A DNA stretch of 6,867 bases from Bacteroidota bacterium (GCA_021786655.1 JAJYMU010000006.1:1-6867); one strand, 5' to 3'; positions 1 to 6,399 are shown, numbered from the stretch's first letter. Numbers and translations are program-made. Notes: generated by a model not told the origin, from the sequence alone.

Positions 1-2
1 GC

Positions 3-116
3 CACCTAAGCATTGAAAACTTAGGAAGACGATTTTGCAAACTAACTTTTAATCAGCAATTTTTAGTTTTGCAAACCATAATCCGAACTGAGCAACAACA
101 AGAAACAAAGAACTAA
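3..116 (+). CDS. Possible C-terminal end of an upstream reading frame (partial)
   Basis: Frame 3 is open from the window edge for 37 codons and ends at TAA (114-116), while the other two forward frames stop within the first 16 bases. The reading begins HLSIENLGRRF, contains the hydrophobic stretch QFLVLQTII and ends in the polar tail RTEQQQETKN, a plausible protein C terminus. There is no ATG inside, so a real gene would have to begin before the window. The codons used (cta, cga, ata, gga) differ from those favoured in the genes after 1148. I do not recognise the family. In AT-leaning DNA, 37 open codons can occur by chance, so this is a weak call. Confidence 0.3.
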   Translation, partial: HLSIENLGRRFCKLTFNQQFLVLQTIIRTEQQQETKN

Positions 117-191
117 ACCAGAACAACAAACCAACTTGGTTGATTACACTTGTACAAATGTTACTTTGTTTATAAACCTAACTATTAGTTA

Positions 192-225
192 ACCCGCCAG
201 AAGACATCATAGCGGGTGTTGTTTA
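192..225 (+). terminator. Terminator-like hairpin
   Basis: ACCCGC (192-197) pairs with GCGGGT (212-217) around a 14-base loop, and the T-rich run gttgttt follows. It lies about 75 bases after the stop codon at 116, so it could end transcription of an upstream gene. The stem is only 6 bp, the loop is long and the T tract is broken by G, so it could instead be one arm of the repeat structures that follow. Confidence 0.3.
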
Positions 226-341
226 TCTACTAATGTTTATTTTGTTTTTACTCTGTATCCAAAATTTCATGCGTGCTATCACGCGCACTATTTTTCAGTA
301 TCGGAGAGAAAAGGAAAATCTATATTCTTTGTTACTAATAC

Positions 342-383
342 CCGCCCTAAAAACCCCGGTTTACGAAGCGCTTTTGGGTGCGG
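342..383. repeat. Bulged stem-loop
   Basis: The arm ccgccctaaaa (342-352) pairs with ttttgggtgcgg (372-383). This gives eleven pairs, including one G-T pair, with a single bulged T at 379. The 19-base loop begins accccggttt, and a smaller inverted pair, aaacc/ggttt, lies at 351-362 across the arm-loop junction. The right arm leads into the 18-bp direct repeat at 401-418. The structure has no T tract on either side, so it is a poor terminator. It may be part of a repeated intergenic element. Confidence 0.45.
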
Positions 384-400
384 CTTCAAATTAACGTAAA

Positions 401-418
401 GGAAATTTGTTGTCAATA
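401..418. repeat. 18-bp direct repeat, copy 1
   Basis: The word ggaaatttgttgtcaata is identical to 1092-1109. Weaker similarity extends on both sides, with caaattaac upstream matching caattac in the second copy. The copy ends in TTGTCA (410-415), which resembles a -35 hexamer. Together with copy 2 it brackets the palindrome and the minisatellite. Confidence 0.7.
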
Positions 419-433
419 ATTTTCTCATTTATG

Positions 434-563
434 TGTAGGTCGAAATTTTATTTCGACCAAAACGAAGTAATAAGCCCATGACGTGTGAGGTCAACTCGGA
501 GAGTCTGCCTCGTCGGGCCGCTTCCACTTGCCAAAAGTGAAGCGGCAGACGGGTCGACCTACA
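434..563. repeat. Nested palindromic element, about 130 bp
   Basis: The ends are perfect 10-bp inverted repeats, tgtaggtcga (434-443) and tcgacctaca (554-563). Inside is a tight hairpin, ggtcgaaat (438-446) with atttcgacc (450-458), a 9-bp stem with a 3-base loop that shares sequence with the left end. A second hairpin pairs gccgcttccactt (517-529) with aagtgaagcggc (535-546), leaving one bulged C. Around it, gtctgcc (503-509) can alternatively pair with ggcagac (544-550). The right half is much more GC-rich than its surroundings. There is no open reading frame of note. Size and terminal inverted repeats fit a MITE-like element or a structured-RNA gene. I do not recognise the family. Confidence 0.55.
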
Positions 564-623
564 ATGGCAGCTGTTCCGGTCATCGGCTGCGCTTTTGTGC
601 TATTTTCTATGTTTTTCTTGAAA

Positions 624-1001
624 ACCTTCTTATTTCTCAAATTCAACTCCTCATTTTTTGAGCTGAATTTACCATCTAGCGGATAGAAGTCGTCATTTTG
701 CTAACTCAAGTCCTCATTTTTCTAAGCGAAGCCTCCGTCTATCGGCTTGAAGTCTTCATCTGTTGAAGTGAAGTCTCCATCTTTCAGCTTGAAGTCTTCA
801 TCTGTTGAAGTGAAGTCTCCATCTATCGGCTTGAAGTCTTCATCTGTTGAAACGAAGTTTCCGTTTATAAGCTGGAAGTCCCCATTTGTCGAAGTGAAGT
901 TTTCATCTTTCGAAATAAAGTATTCATCACTTGGCTCAAAGCCGGCATTTGTAAAAGTAAAGTCTCCATCTATTGGCTTGCAGTTTCCATTTTTGCATCT
1001 C
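624..1001. repeat. 21-bp tandem repeat array, 18 units
   Basis: Starting every 21 bases from 624, eighteen consecutive units fit one pattern: aag + tct + cca/tca + tct followed by nine variable bases. The best-preserved core (about 729-854) alternates two unit types, giving a 42-bp higher-order period. The variable half is gttgaagtg in one type and atcggcttg in the other. Units 750-770 and 792-812 are identical. Units decay towards both ends, most strongly on the left (624-707). Because 21 is a multiple of three, the core stays open on both strands. The minus strand reads as a heptad of D-x-D-F type (722-1051, TTG start) and the plus strand as KSxS-type heptads (747-1040). Neither has a persuasive start, binding site or known domain, so I annotate DNA repeat rather than gene. 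Short in-frame intergenic repeats of this kind are, as I recall, seen in Bacteroidota. Confidence 0.85.
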
Positions 1002-1091
1002 ATATTTTGTTTGCAGTCACGCATGACCCGTACCTGGTAATCGCACTGCAACTATAGTTAACCCTACAAGGCGGGCGGGCAATTACATTCG

Positions 1092-1109
1092 GGAAATTTG
1101 TTGTCAATA
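1092..1109. repeat. 18-bp direct repeat, copy 2
   Basis: This is identical to 401-418 and lies 39 bases before the first well-supported gene. Upstream of it, aactatagttaaccc (1050-1064) matches aactattagttaaccc (180-195) apart from one base gap, so two words recur in the same order at both sites: 205 bases apart in the first and 27 in the second. TTGTCA at 1101-1106 may be a -35 element for the operon starting at 1148. I cannot place a convincing -10 at 16-18 bases from it; the AT-rich 1107-1122 follows directly. Confidence 0.65.
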
Positions 1110-1147
1110 TTAATTATATTTATCGCAACAAAATCCGGTTAGGGCAA

Positions 1148-2518
1148 ATGCAGCGGTTAAATCTGCATAAGAAAATAATTGTTGTCGGTGGCAATGCCGC
1201 GGGTCCGGCTGCTGCTGCAAAGGCAAAGCGCACCGCGCCCGATGCGGAAGTAACGATGATTGAAGCCGGAGAATTTATTTCTACCGGCACGTGCGAACTG
1301 CCCTATGTGCTCAGCGGAGAAATTAAGAATTATGAGGACGTGGTTTTTTACAGCGCGTCTTCGTTCGAAAGTGAAAAGGGTGTAAAAGTTTTAACCGGTC
1401 ATCACGCGGAAAAAATTAACAGATTGGAACGCGTGCTTGTTGTCAAGGATTTTAAGAGTGGTCGGAAGCTCGAAATGAATTACGATAAACTGATTTTATG
1501 CACCGGCTCGAAAGCGAAAACACTTGCCGCACTGCCGAACTGTCTGGTTAACTCGTTCACGCTTAAATCCGTCAGCGATCTTCTTGTGATCAAGAATTAC
1601 ATAGAACGTTACAGCGCCAAAAAGGTTTTGATTATCGGCGCCGGATACATTGGACTCGAAACCGCGGACGCGCTTCACTCGCTCGGCTGCGACGTAACAA
1701 TTTTAGAAAAAGAAAATCTTCCTCTGCCCGGCGCTGAAAATGAAACGCGCAACTTGGTTTTGGATCTGCTGAATCAGAAGAAAATAAATTTTATCGGCGG
1801 CGCAAAAGATGTAAGATTTAGACACGATGAAAACAAATTCCAAAGTATAAAGTATGAAGGACGAAGTACGGAGTTTGATTTAGTTATCACTTCAATCGGA
1901 TTCGAACCGAATAACACGCTGGCTGTTTCGGCTAAACTTGGCATTGGAAGTTTCGGCGGAATAAAAGTCGATCAGAAACTCCGCACGAGCGACCCGAATA
2001 TTTTTGCCGCCGGCGACTGCACGGAAGTTGTAAATCGTATTACCGGCAAGCCGGATTATTTTCCGCTAGCAACTTACGCGCATCAAAGCGGTCACACCGC
2101 CGGAGAAAATGCATCTGGCGGAAACGCCATGGTTCATCCGGTCGTAAAAAATATCGCGGTGGAATTATTCGGAAGATCTTTGGTAACGGTCGGGTTAAGC
2201 TCTGCCGATGCAAAAAAATACCGCTACAATTTTGCGTCGGTTAATGCCGTTGCGCAAAATCTCGTTAAGGTTATGCCGGCTGCGGAAAATGTTTTCGGTA
2301 AATTAATCTTTGATAAGAACACAAAACAATTTTTAGGCGCAAATTTTTTCGGCAATAAAGAAGTAGTTGGATTTGGCGACTTGATTTCAACATATATCCA
2401 CAATAAAATTCGGGTGACTGAATTGGCAAACGTAAATTACAATTACACGCCGCCTCTTTCACCGTTTGTAAATATCTTGTCGGTACTCGGCAGAAAAATT
2501 GAGAGAGAGCTGAAATGA
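1148..2518 (+). CDS. FAD-dependent pyridine nucleotide-disulfide oxidoreductase, CoA-disulfide reductase/NADH oxidase type
   Basis: This 456-residue flavoprotein is of the single-cysteine class that uses NAD(P)H to reduce CoA disulfide, persulfides, peroxide or oxygen in the cytoplasm. The N-terminal FAD-binding fold starts at once (IIVVGGNAAGPAAAA, residues 10-24). A lone redox cysteine lies at C49 in STGTCELPY, where CoA-disulfide reductases usually have CGLPY; here E replaces the G. The NAD(P)H Rossmann motif IGAGYIGLE is at 163-171, and the FAD-contacting AAGDC at 287-291. A C-terminal dimerisation domain (about 325-456) ends in YNYTPPLSPF, matching the Y-x-PP-x-SP region of CoA-disulfide reductases. 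There is no rhodanese domain. The ATG is preceded by AGGG only 3 bases away, a tight spacing, but the fold begins so close to it that no later start fits. The stop overlaps upp by 4 bases. The family is secure; the physiological substrate is not. Confidence 0.92.
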   Translation: MQRLNLHKKIIVVGGNAAGPAAAAKAKRTAPDAEVTMIEAGEFISTGTCELPYVLSGEIKNYEDVVFYSASSFESEKGVKVLTGHHAEKINRLERVLVVKDFKSGRKLEMNYDKLILCTGSKAKTLAALPNCLVNSFTLKSVSDLLVIKNYIERYSAKKVLIIGAGYIGLETADALHSLGCDVTILEKENLPLPGAENETRNLVLDLLNQKKINFIGGAKDVRFRHDENKFQSIKYEGRSTEFDLVITSIGFEPNNTLAVSAKLGIGSFGGIKVDQKLRTSDPNIFAAGDCTEVVNRITGKPDYFPLATYAHQSGHTAGENASGGNAMVHPVVKNIAVELFGRSLVTVGLSSADAKKYRYNFASVNAVAQNLVKVMPAAENVFGKLIFDKNTKQFLGANFFGNKEVVGFGDLISTYIHNKIRVTELANVNYNYTPPLSPFVNILSVLGRKIERELK

Positions 2519-3141
2519 AAAATTTCTATCTGGTTGAGAATCCGTTGATTAAGCAAGACGTAACCATTCTGCGCGATAAACGCACCGATCCCGCCGGATT
2601 CCGTTCGGCGCTCAACAGAGTTTCTTATTCGCTTGCGATAGAAATTTGCAAATCATTTGAGCTGGATGAATTTGAAGTTGAAACGCCGCTTGAAAAAACA
2701 AAAGGTTACAAACTTTCAAAACAAATTGTTCTCGTCCCCGTGTTGCGTGCGGGACTGAGCATGGTCAGTTCGTTTCTCGAAATGATTCCGCAAGCTAAAG
2801 TTGGGCACATTGGACTTCAGCGCGACGAAAAAACTTTGCAGCCGATTGATTACTATTATAAGACTCCGGGCAATCTAGGCGAGTCCGTCACAATTCTTTT
2901 GGACCCGATGCTTGCAACCGGCGGAAGCGCTGTGGCTTCATTCAATTCGTTGAAACAACAGGGTGCTAATAAATGTGTTCTGGCTTGTCTAATCTCCGCG
3001 CCGGAAGGCGTTGAGAAAATGAACGCAGAACATCCCGAAGTGCCGATTTATACTGCGGCGCTGGATAGACAATTGAACTCGAATGGATATATTATGCCGG
3101 GTTTAGGCGACGCGGGCGATAGAACTTTTGGAACATTTTAG
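2515..3141 (+). CDS. upp: Uracil phosphoribosyltransferase
   Basis: This cytoplasmic pyrimidine-salvage enzyme converts uracil and PRPP to UMP and diphosphate. The 208 residues match the usual length of about 208. The PRPP-binding loop is the textbook DPMLATGGS at 130-138. The family segment PVLRAGLSM is at 75-83, and the C-terminal uracil-binding region YIMPGLGDAGDRTFGT lies at 192-207. The start is an ATG overlapping the previous stop (ATGA, 2515-2518), with a purine-rich GAGAGAGAG (2501-2509) just upstream as the ribosome binding site. Translational coupling to the flavoprotein is therefore likely. Nothing is missing or unusual. In many bacteria upp activity is stimulated by GTP and responds to (p)ppGpp levels, and a (p)ppGpp enzyme sits two genes downstream. 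That link is family knowledge plus inference, not shown by this sequence. Confidence 0.97.
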   Translation: MKNFYLVENPLIKQDVTILRDKRTDPAGFRSALNRVSYSLAIEICKSFELDEFEVETPLEKTKGYKLSKQIVLVPVLRAGLSMVSSFLEMIPQAKVGHIGLQRDEKTLQPIDYYYKTPGNLGESVTILLDPMLATGGSAVASFNSLKQQGANKCVLACLISAPEGVEKMNAEHPEVPIYTAALDRQLNSNGYIMPGLGDAGDRTFGTF

Positions 3142-3179
3142 ATTAATAAGAAGTTGATACTTTGAAAAGAGTTGATGAA

Positions 3180-3398
3180 ATGAGTTTGATAACCGAATCG
3201 ATTATAAAATGTCCTTACTGCGGTTTTGAAAAATTAGAAACGATGCCGGAAAATGCTTGTCAGCATTTTTACGTTTGTGAAAGTTGTAATAAAATTTTAA
3301 AACCGAAGGAAGGGGATTGCTGCGTTTTTTGTTCTTACGGCACTGTAAAATGTCCGCCTCAACAAGCGGCAGAGCCAACTATAAAAGGTTGTTGTTAA
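3180..3398 (+). CDS. GDCCVxC-domain cysteine-rich small protein
   Basis: This is a 72-residue protein with 11 cysteines. CPYC (11-14) and CESC (33-36) form a zinc-ribbon-like pair, followed by the family signature GDCCVFCSYG (45-54), a further C58 and a terminal GCC. Proteins with the GDCCVxC motif are a recognised but functionally poorly defined family. As I recall, some members carry selenocysteine in the motif; here both positions are TGC cysteine codons. I chose ATG 3180 over an in-frame TTG at 3162 because family members typically begin directly with M-x-L-I-T before the first CxxC, and the extra six residues (MKRVDE) are not family-like. The protein is predicted soluble, with no signal or membrane segment. 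It lies 38 bases after upp and directly abuts rel, so it is co-transcribed. Metal binding or thiol redox is plausible. Confidence 0.85.
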   Translation: MSLITESIIKCPYCGFEKLETMPENACQHFYVCESCNKILKPKEGDCCVFCSYGTVKCPPQQAAEPTIKGCC

Positions 3399-5576
3399 AT
3401 GGAAGCGACGATCAGCGTAAAACATCAGCGGATGCTGGATGACCTCTTGAAGATTTGCAAAACGAATCTTCCCGCAGTGAATGAGGGGCTTATCAAAAAA
3501 GCTTTTCAGCTGAGCTATGAATCGCACAAGAACGATTTCCGCGCTTCCGGCGAGCCGTATTTCAATCACCCATACGAAGTTGCGATGATCATTGCGCGTG
3601 AAATTCCGCTCGATGATGTTTCAGTTGTAAGCGCGCTGCTTCACGATGTAGTGGAAGATTCCGATATCAGTCTGGATTTTCTCGGCAAAGAGTTCAGCAA
3701 AGAAATTGCGGAAATTGTTGACGGCGTTACAAAAATAGGCGGCGTTTTCAAAGGGCAGGAAATCACTCAAGCCGAAAATTACCGCAAACTTCTTTTGTCG
3801 ATGGTAAAAGATGTTCGCGTTATCCTAGTAAAGTTTGCCGACCGTCTTCACAATATGAGAACGCTTGAGTTCGTTCATCCGCAGAAGCAGAGAAGAATTG
3901 CAAAAGAGACTCTGGAAATTTATGCGCCGTTCGCTCACCGTTTTGGTTTAGCGGTTTTGAAATGGGAATTGGAAGACCTCGCGTTTAAGTACCTAAACAA
4001 AGAAGCTTACGAAGACATTGCGAAGAAGATTAAGAACACGCGGAAAGAAAGGGAAGCGTTCATTGCAAAATTTTCCAAACCGATTGTTGAGAAGTTGAAA
4101 GAACTTAATCTTAAATATGAAATGGGCGGGCGGCCAAAACATCTTTACAGCGTTTACAGAAAAATGATTATTCAGAACCGGCCGTTCGAAGACATTTACG
4201 ATCTTCTTGCGCTCAGAATTATTCTTGAAAACAATGATCCCAACGAATGTTATTACGTGCTTGGCGTAATCAATCAGTTGTACAAACCAATCAGCGACCG
4301 GTTCAAAGATTTTATTTCGATTCCGAAGAAAAATAATTATCAATCAATCCACACAACGGTAATTGGTCCGGAAGGAAAGTTGGTTGAAGTTCAGATCAGA
4401 ACAAGAAAGATGCATGAGATTGCAGAGAAAGGTGTTGCCGCACACTGGAAATACAAAGAGAAACTTGTCTCAACGGATAAAGACCTTGAGGAATGGGTTA
4501 ACTGGGTTCGGGATATTTTCGAAAACGCTTCGAAGGATGAAGCGACAAAAGAAATTCTTGCTAGTTTCAAACTGAACTTGTACCAGGATGAAATTTATAT
4601 TTTCACGCCGAAAGGAGATTTGCGGCGGCTTCCACTCAATTCCACTCCGGTAGATTTTGCGTTCGAGATTCACAGCAATGTCGGTTACCGGTGCATCGGC
4701 GCAAAGGTCAACGGTAAGATTGTTCCGCTCGACACTGTAATTCACAGTGGCGACCAGGTGGAAATCATCACGTCGAAAAATCAGCATCCGAATAAAAGTT
4801 GGCTGCAATTCGTTCAGACGCATAAAGCGAAGAACAGCATAAGAAAATATTTGAACAAAGAAGAAGAGAAGCTGATTGAAAACGGAAAAGAAATTTGGGA
4901 GAAAAAAATAAAGAAGCTCAAACTTTCTTTTTCCAACGATGAACTTCTTAAGCTGGCGAGAAAATTAAAATTTGACAACACCAGGCAGCTTTACAAAGCC
5001 ATTGCACATGAAAAAGTTAATCTCGACGAACTTCTGAATCCAACTACGGAAGCGGAAGACAAAAGTGCGCCAGATGTTGCGTTCGAAAAATTTATGGATG
5101 TCGCGCGCACAACCGCCGGCGGAGTAGTTGTCGAAGGAGATCAGAAAGGTTTCGCGTATTCATACGCCAAATGCTGCAATCCCATTCCCGGTGATCAGGT
5201 TATAGGTTACGTTACGATTGGTGAAGGAATAAAAATTCATCGCAAAGACTGCAAGAACTTGATCAACATGGTGAAGACGAATGAGAGCAGATTGGTGCCG
5301 GTGTCGTGGCCGAAAACGAACGGCGCGTTCTTTGTCGCCGGAATTATTATACGCGGCGAGGACATGCCCGGAATTTTGAAAGACATTTCAAACAGCATCA
5401 CGACTTATCAGAACACGAACATAAAATCGGTCAACATCACAACCGGAGATTCCATGTTCAAAGGAACCATCACGGTTTACGTTAAAGATTTGGATCACCT
5501 GATGAAATTGATTGACCGGTTGAAAAAGAACCGCGGTATTTATTCCGTAGAACGATTTGACACTGAAAATTCATAA
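3399..5576 (+). CDS. rel: Bifunctional (p)ppGpp synthetase/hydrolase (RelA/SpoT family)
   Basis: This is the long RSH enzyme of the stringent response. It makes (p)ppGpp from ATP and GDP/GTP on starved ribosomes, and degrades it. The 725 residues are close to the usual length. The hydrolase domain is intact: H57, HD at 82-83, ED at 86-87 and D148 in FADRLHN. The synthetase has GGRPKHLYS (243-251), D265, the RFKD motif (301-304) typical of bifunctional rather than synthesis-only enzymes, NNYQSIHTT (312-320) and E330. The TGS domain (about 398-460) keeps H425, which in relatives contacts the tRNA CCA end. A zinc-finger region has C592, C593, H614 and C618. An ACT domain covers about 645-720. 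Both activities are therefore predicted active. ATG 3399 follows the preceding TAA with no gap, and AAAGG (3384-3388) sits 10 bases upstream. Translational coupling to the cysteine-rich gene is likely. Confidence 0.97.
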   Translation: MEATISVKHQRMLDDLLKICKTNLPAVNEGLIKKAFQLSYESHKNDFRASGEPYFNHPYEVAMIIAREIPLDDVSVVSALLHDVVEDSDISLDFLGKEFSKEIAEIVDGVTKIGGVFKGQEITQAENYRKLLLSMVKDVRVILVKFADRLHNMRTLEFVHPQKQRRIAKETLEIYAPFAHRFGLAVLKWELEDLAFKYLNKEAYEDIAKKIKNTRKEREAFIAKFSKPIVEKLKELNLKYEMGGRPKHLYSVYRKMIIQNRPFEDIYDLLALRIILENNDPNECYYVLGVINQLYKPISDRFKDFISIPKKNNYQSIHTTVIGPEGKLVEVQIRTRKMHEIAEKGVAAHWKYKEKLVSTDKDLEEWVNWVRDIFENASKDEATKEILASFKLNLYQDEIYIFTPKGDLRRLPLNSTPVDFAFEIHSNVGYRCIGAKVNGKIVPLDTVIHSGDQVEIITSKNQHPNKSWLQFVQTHKAKNSIRKYLNKEEEKLIENGKEIWEKKIKKLKLSFSNDELLKLARKLKFDNTRQLYKAIAHEKVNLDELLNPTTEAEDKSAPDVAFEKFMDVARTTAGGVVVEGDQKGFAYSYAKCCNPIPGDQVIGYVTIGEGIKIHRKDCKNLINMVKTNESRLVPVSWPKTNGAFFVAGIIIRGEDMPGILKDISNSITTYQNTNIKSVNITTGDSMFKGTITVYVKDLDHLMKLIDRLKKNRGIYSVERFDTENS

Positions 5577-5592
5577 CAACAGTTGAAACTTT

Positions 5593-6018
5593 TTGAAAGA
5601 AGCTAGAACACTTGCCATTGATTTCGGCGAAAAGAGAATCGGGTTAGCCGTTACCGATCCTCTGAATATTTTCGCTTATCCTTTATCAACACTTCAGAAC
5701 GATTCCAAATTCTGGGATACTCTTTCCAAAATCATTTCCGAGTATTCGGTTGTTAAGATTGTGCTCGGTTACCCGCTGAAAGAAAGCGGCGAGCAATCGT
5801 CAAGCACTAAGATGGTTATAACTTTCAAAGAGGAATTGGAAAAACGAATTTCTCTTCCGGTGGAACTGGTTGACGAACGCTATTCCTCCGATATTGCCAA
5901 ACAGAGAATTATTGCGTCGGTAAGTTCGAAAAAGAAAAGACGGGATAAATCATTGCTGGATAAAAACGCGGCGGCTGTTATACTTGAAGACTATTTGAAC
6001 GCTCAAAACCGCAGTTGA
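5593..6018 (+). CDS. ruvX: YqgF/RuvX-type putative pre-16S rRNA nuclease (Holliday-junction-resolvase fold)
   Basis: This RNase H-like nuclease is linked in E. coli to 16S rRNA 5'-end maturation and is often annotated as a putative Holliday junction resolvase. The 141 residues match the family length. The metal-binding and family motifs are present: LAIDFGEKRIGLAVTD (7-22, with D10), VLGYPLKESGEQ (57-68), VDERYSS (93-99, with D94 and E95) and DKNAAAVILEDYL (123-135, with D123). The start is TTG 5593: an in-frame stop lies three codons upstream (5584-5586), and the first in-frame ATG comes only around residue 74, after the first catalytic Asp. No clear Shine-Dalgarno is visible upstream. The gene begins 16 bases after rel, so expression from the rel transcript is likely. 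It is the last gene of the cluster, followed by an 89-base gap. Confidence 0.93.
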   Translation: MKEARTLAIDFGEKRIGLAVTDPLNIFAYPLSTLQNDSKFWDTLSKIISEYSVVKIVLGYPLKESGEQSSSTKMVITFKEELEKRISLPVELVDERYSSDIAKQRIIASVSSKKKRRDKSLLDKNAAAVILEDYLNAQNRS

Positions 6019-6045
6019 ATTTGATCTTAAAGCAACAATATTAAA

Positions 6046-6074
6046 TTGACATTTTTATCATTATAAACTATTTT
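6046..6074 (+). promoter_or_regulatory. Candidate promoter for the BMC genes
   Basis: A perfect TTGACA (6046-6051) is followed after 17 bases by TATTTT (6069-6074), in an AT-rich stretch between the ruvX stop and the first shell gene. This is the only sizeable gap in the co-directional run from 1148. It fits a separate transcription unit for the microcompartment locus. The -10 match is partial and no operator is evident, so the control of the locus is unknown. I see no strong terminator between ruvX and this site, so some readthrough is possible. Confidence 0.5.
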
Positions 6075-6094
6075 GGATCAGTAATAAAACCAAT

Positions 6095-6100
6095 AGGGAG
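6095..6100 (+). promoter_or_regulatory. Ribosome binding site of the first shell gene
   Basis: AGGGAG lies 7 bases before ATG 6108. It is the clearest Shine-Dalgarno in the window and contrasts with the weak or absent ones of rel, ruvX and the second shell gene. This fits strong translation of an abundant shell component. Confidence 0.65.
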
Positions 6101-6107
6101 CACATCT

Positions 6108-6389
6108 ATGACACTTGACGCACTCGGAATGATTGAAACCAAAGGGCTGGTTGGCGCAATTGAAGCAGCCGATGCCATGGTAAAAGCCGCAAAAGTAGAA
6201 CTGATCGGAAAAGAAACGATCGGCGGCGGCTACGTTACGGTTATGGTTCGAGGCGATGTTGGCGCTGTTAAAGCTGCAACCGATGCCGGCGCAGCAGCAG
6301 CTCAAAGAGTTGGAGAATTGGTTTCAGTTCACGTCATTCCTCGCCCTCATGCTGATGTTGAAATGATCCTTCCCAAAAGAGCTAAATAA
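6108..6389 (+). CDS. BMC-H microcompartment shell protein, PduA/PduJ/EutM type
   Basis: This 93-residue single-BMC-domain protein forms hexagonal tiles of a bacterial microcompartment shell. Essentially the whole length is the domain. ALGMIETKGLVGAIEAADAM (5-24) is followed by the edge lysine K26, used for hexamer-hexamer contacts in PduA. The pore loop IGGG is at 38-41, MVRGDVGAVKAATDAG at 46-61, and HVIPRPHADVE at 75-85 with the edge arginine R79. The pore glycines resemble EutM (IGGG) and PduA (IGSG), consistent with passage of small polar metabolites. PduA, PduJ and EutM cannot be told apart from sequence alone, so I give no symbol. The start is supported by AGGGAG and by the family N terminus. 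A shell paralogue follows 10 bases after the stop. The cargo enzymes are not in the window, so the pathway cannot be named. Confidence 0.96.
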   Translation: MTLDALGMIETKGLVGAIEAADAMVKAAKVELIGKETIGGGYVTVMVRGDVGAVKAATDAGAAAAQRVGELVSVHVIPRPHADVEMILPKRAK

Positions 6390-6399
6390 AGATTAGAGC

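Larger units (their letters stand above)
117..623. other. Non-coding stretch with several inverted repeats
   Basis: I see no credible gene on either strand here. The stretch contains a small GC-rich hairpin (192-217), an AT-rich section (about 218-340), a bulged stem-loop (342-383), one copy of an 18-bp direct repeat (401-418) and a nested palindromic block (434-563). The word gcgcttttg occurs at 368-376 and again at 589-597. Such density of inverted repeats without genes suggests a remnant or non-autonomous mobile element, or structured RNA. The sequence alone does not decide between them. Confidence 0.5.

Noticed and set aside
33..76. Two copies of ttttgcaaac 34 bases apart as an operator
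   Set aside because: The copies are short AT-rich words inside a possible coding end, with no promoter or regulator gene nearby to support a binding-site call.
180..418. Integron attC site or gene cassette
   Set aside because: The hairpin and bulged base are reminiscent, but I could not find a GTTRRRY core with a matching RYYYAAC partner in the right places: GTTAACC fails the purine positions. No integrase is visible.
624..1001. CRISPR array
   Set aside because: The units are contiguous 21-bp tandem copies with no unique spacers, and no cas genes are present.
747..1040. Plus-strand 97-codon frame with KSxS heptads
   Set aside because: It is also repeat-driven, and units immediately upstream in the same frame contain stop codons. 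There is no start context or domain.
722..1051. Minus-strand 109-codon frame with D-x-D-F heptads (TTG start)
   Set aside because: It is generated almost entirely by the 21-bp repeat, has a TTG start and no clear binding site, and overlaps a similar open frame on the other strand. Kept as a hypothesis under the repeat.
3162..3179. TTG start for the GDCCVxC gene
   Set aside because: The ATG at 3180 gives the family-typical N terminus; the added residues MKRVDE do not fit.
3993..4823. Minus-strand frames of about 116-117 codons inside rel, and a short plus-strand frame at 4363-4575
   Set aside because: They are shadows of the strongly conserved rel reading frame and have no recognisable domains.
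6068..6096. Hairpin between ctattttgg and ccaatag before the first shell gene
   Set aside because: It pairs only with a 2-base bulge and a long loop, is AT-rich and overlaps the promoter and binding site. Not a credible terminator or riboswitch.
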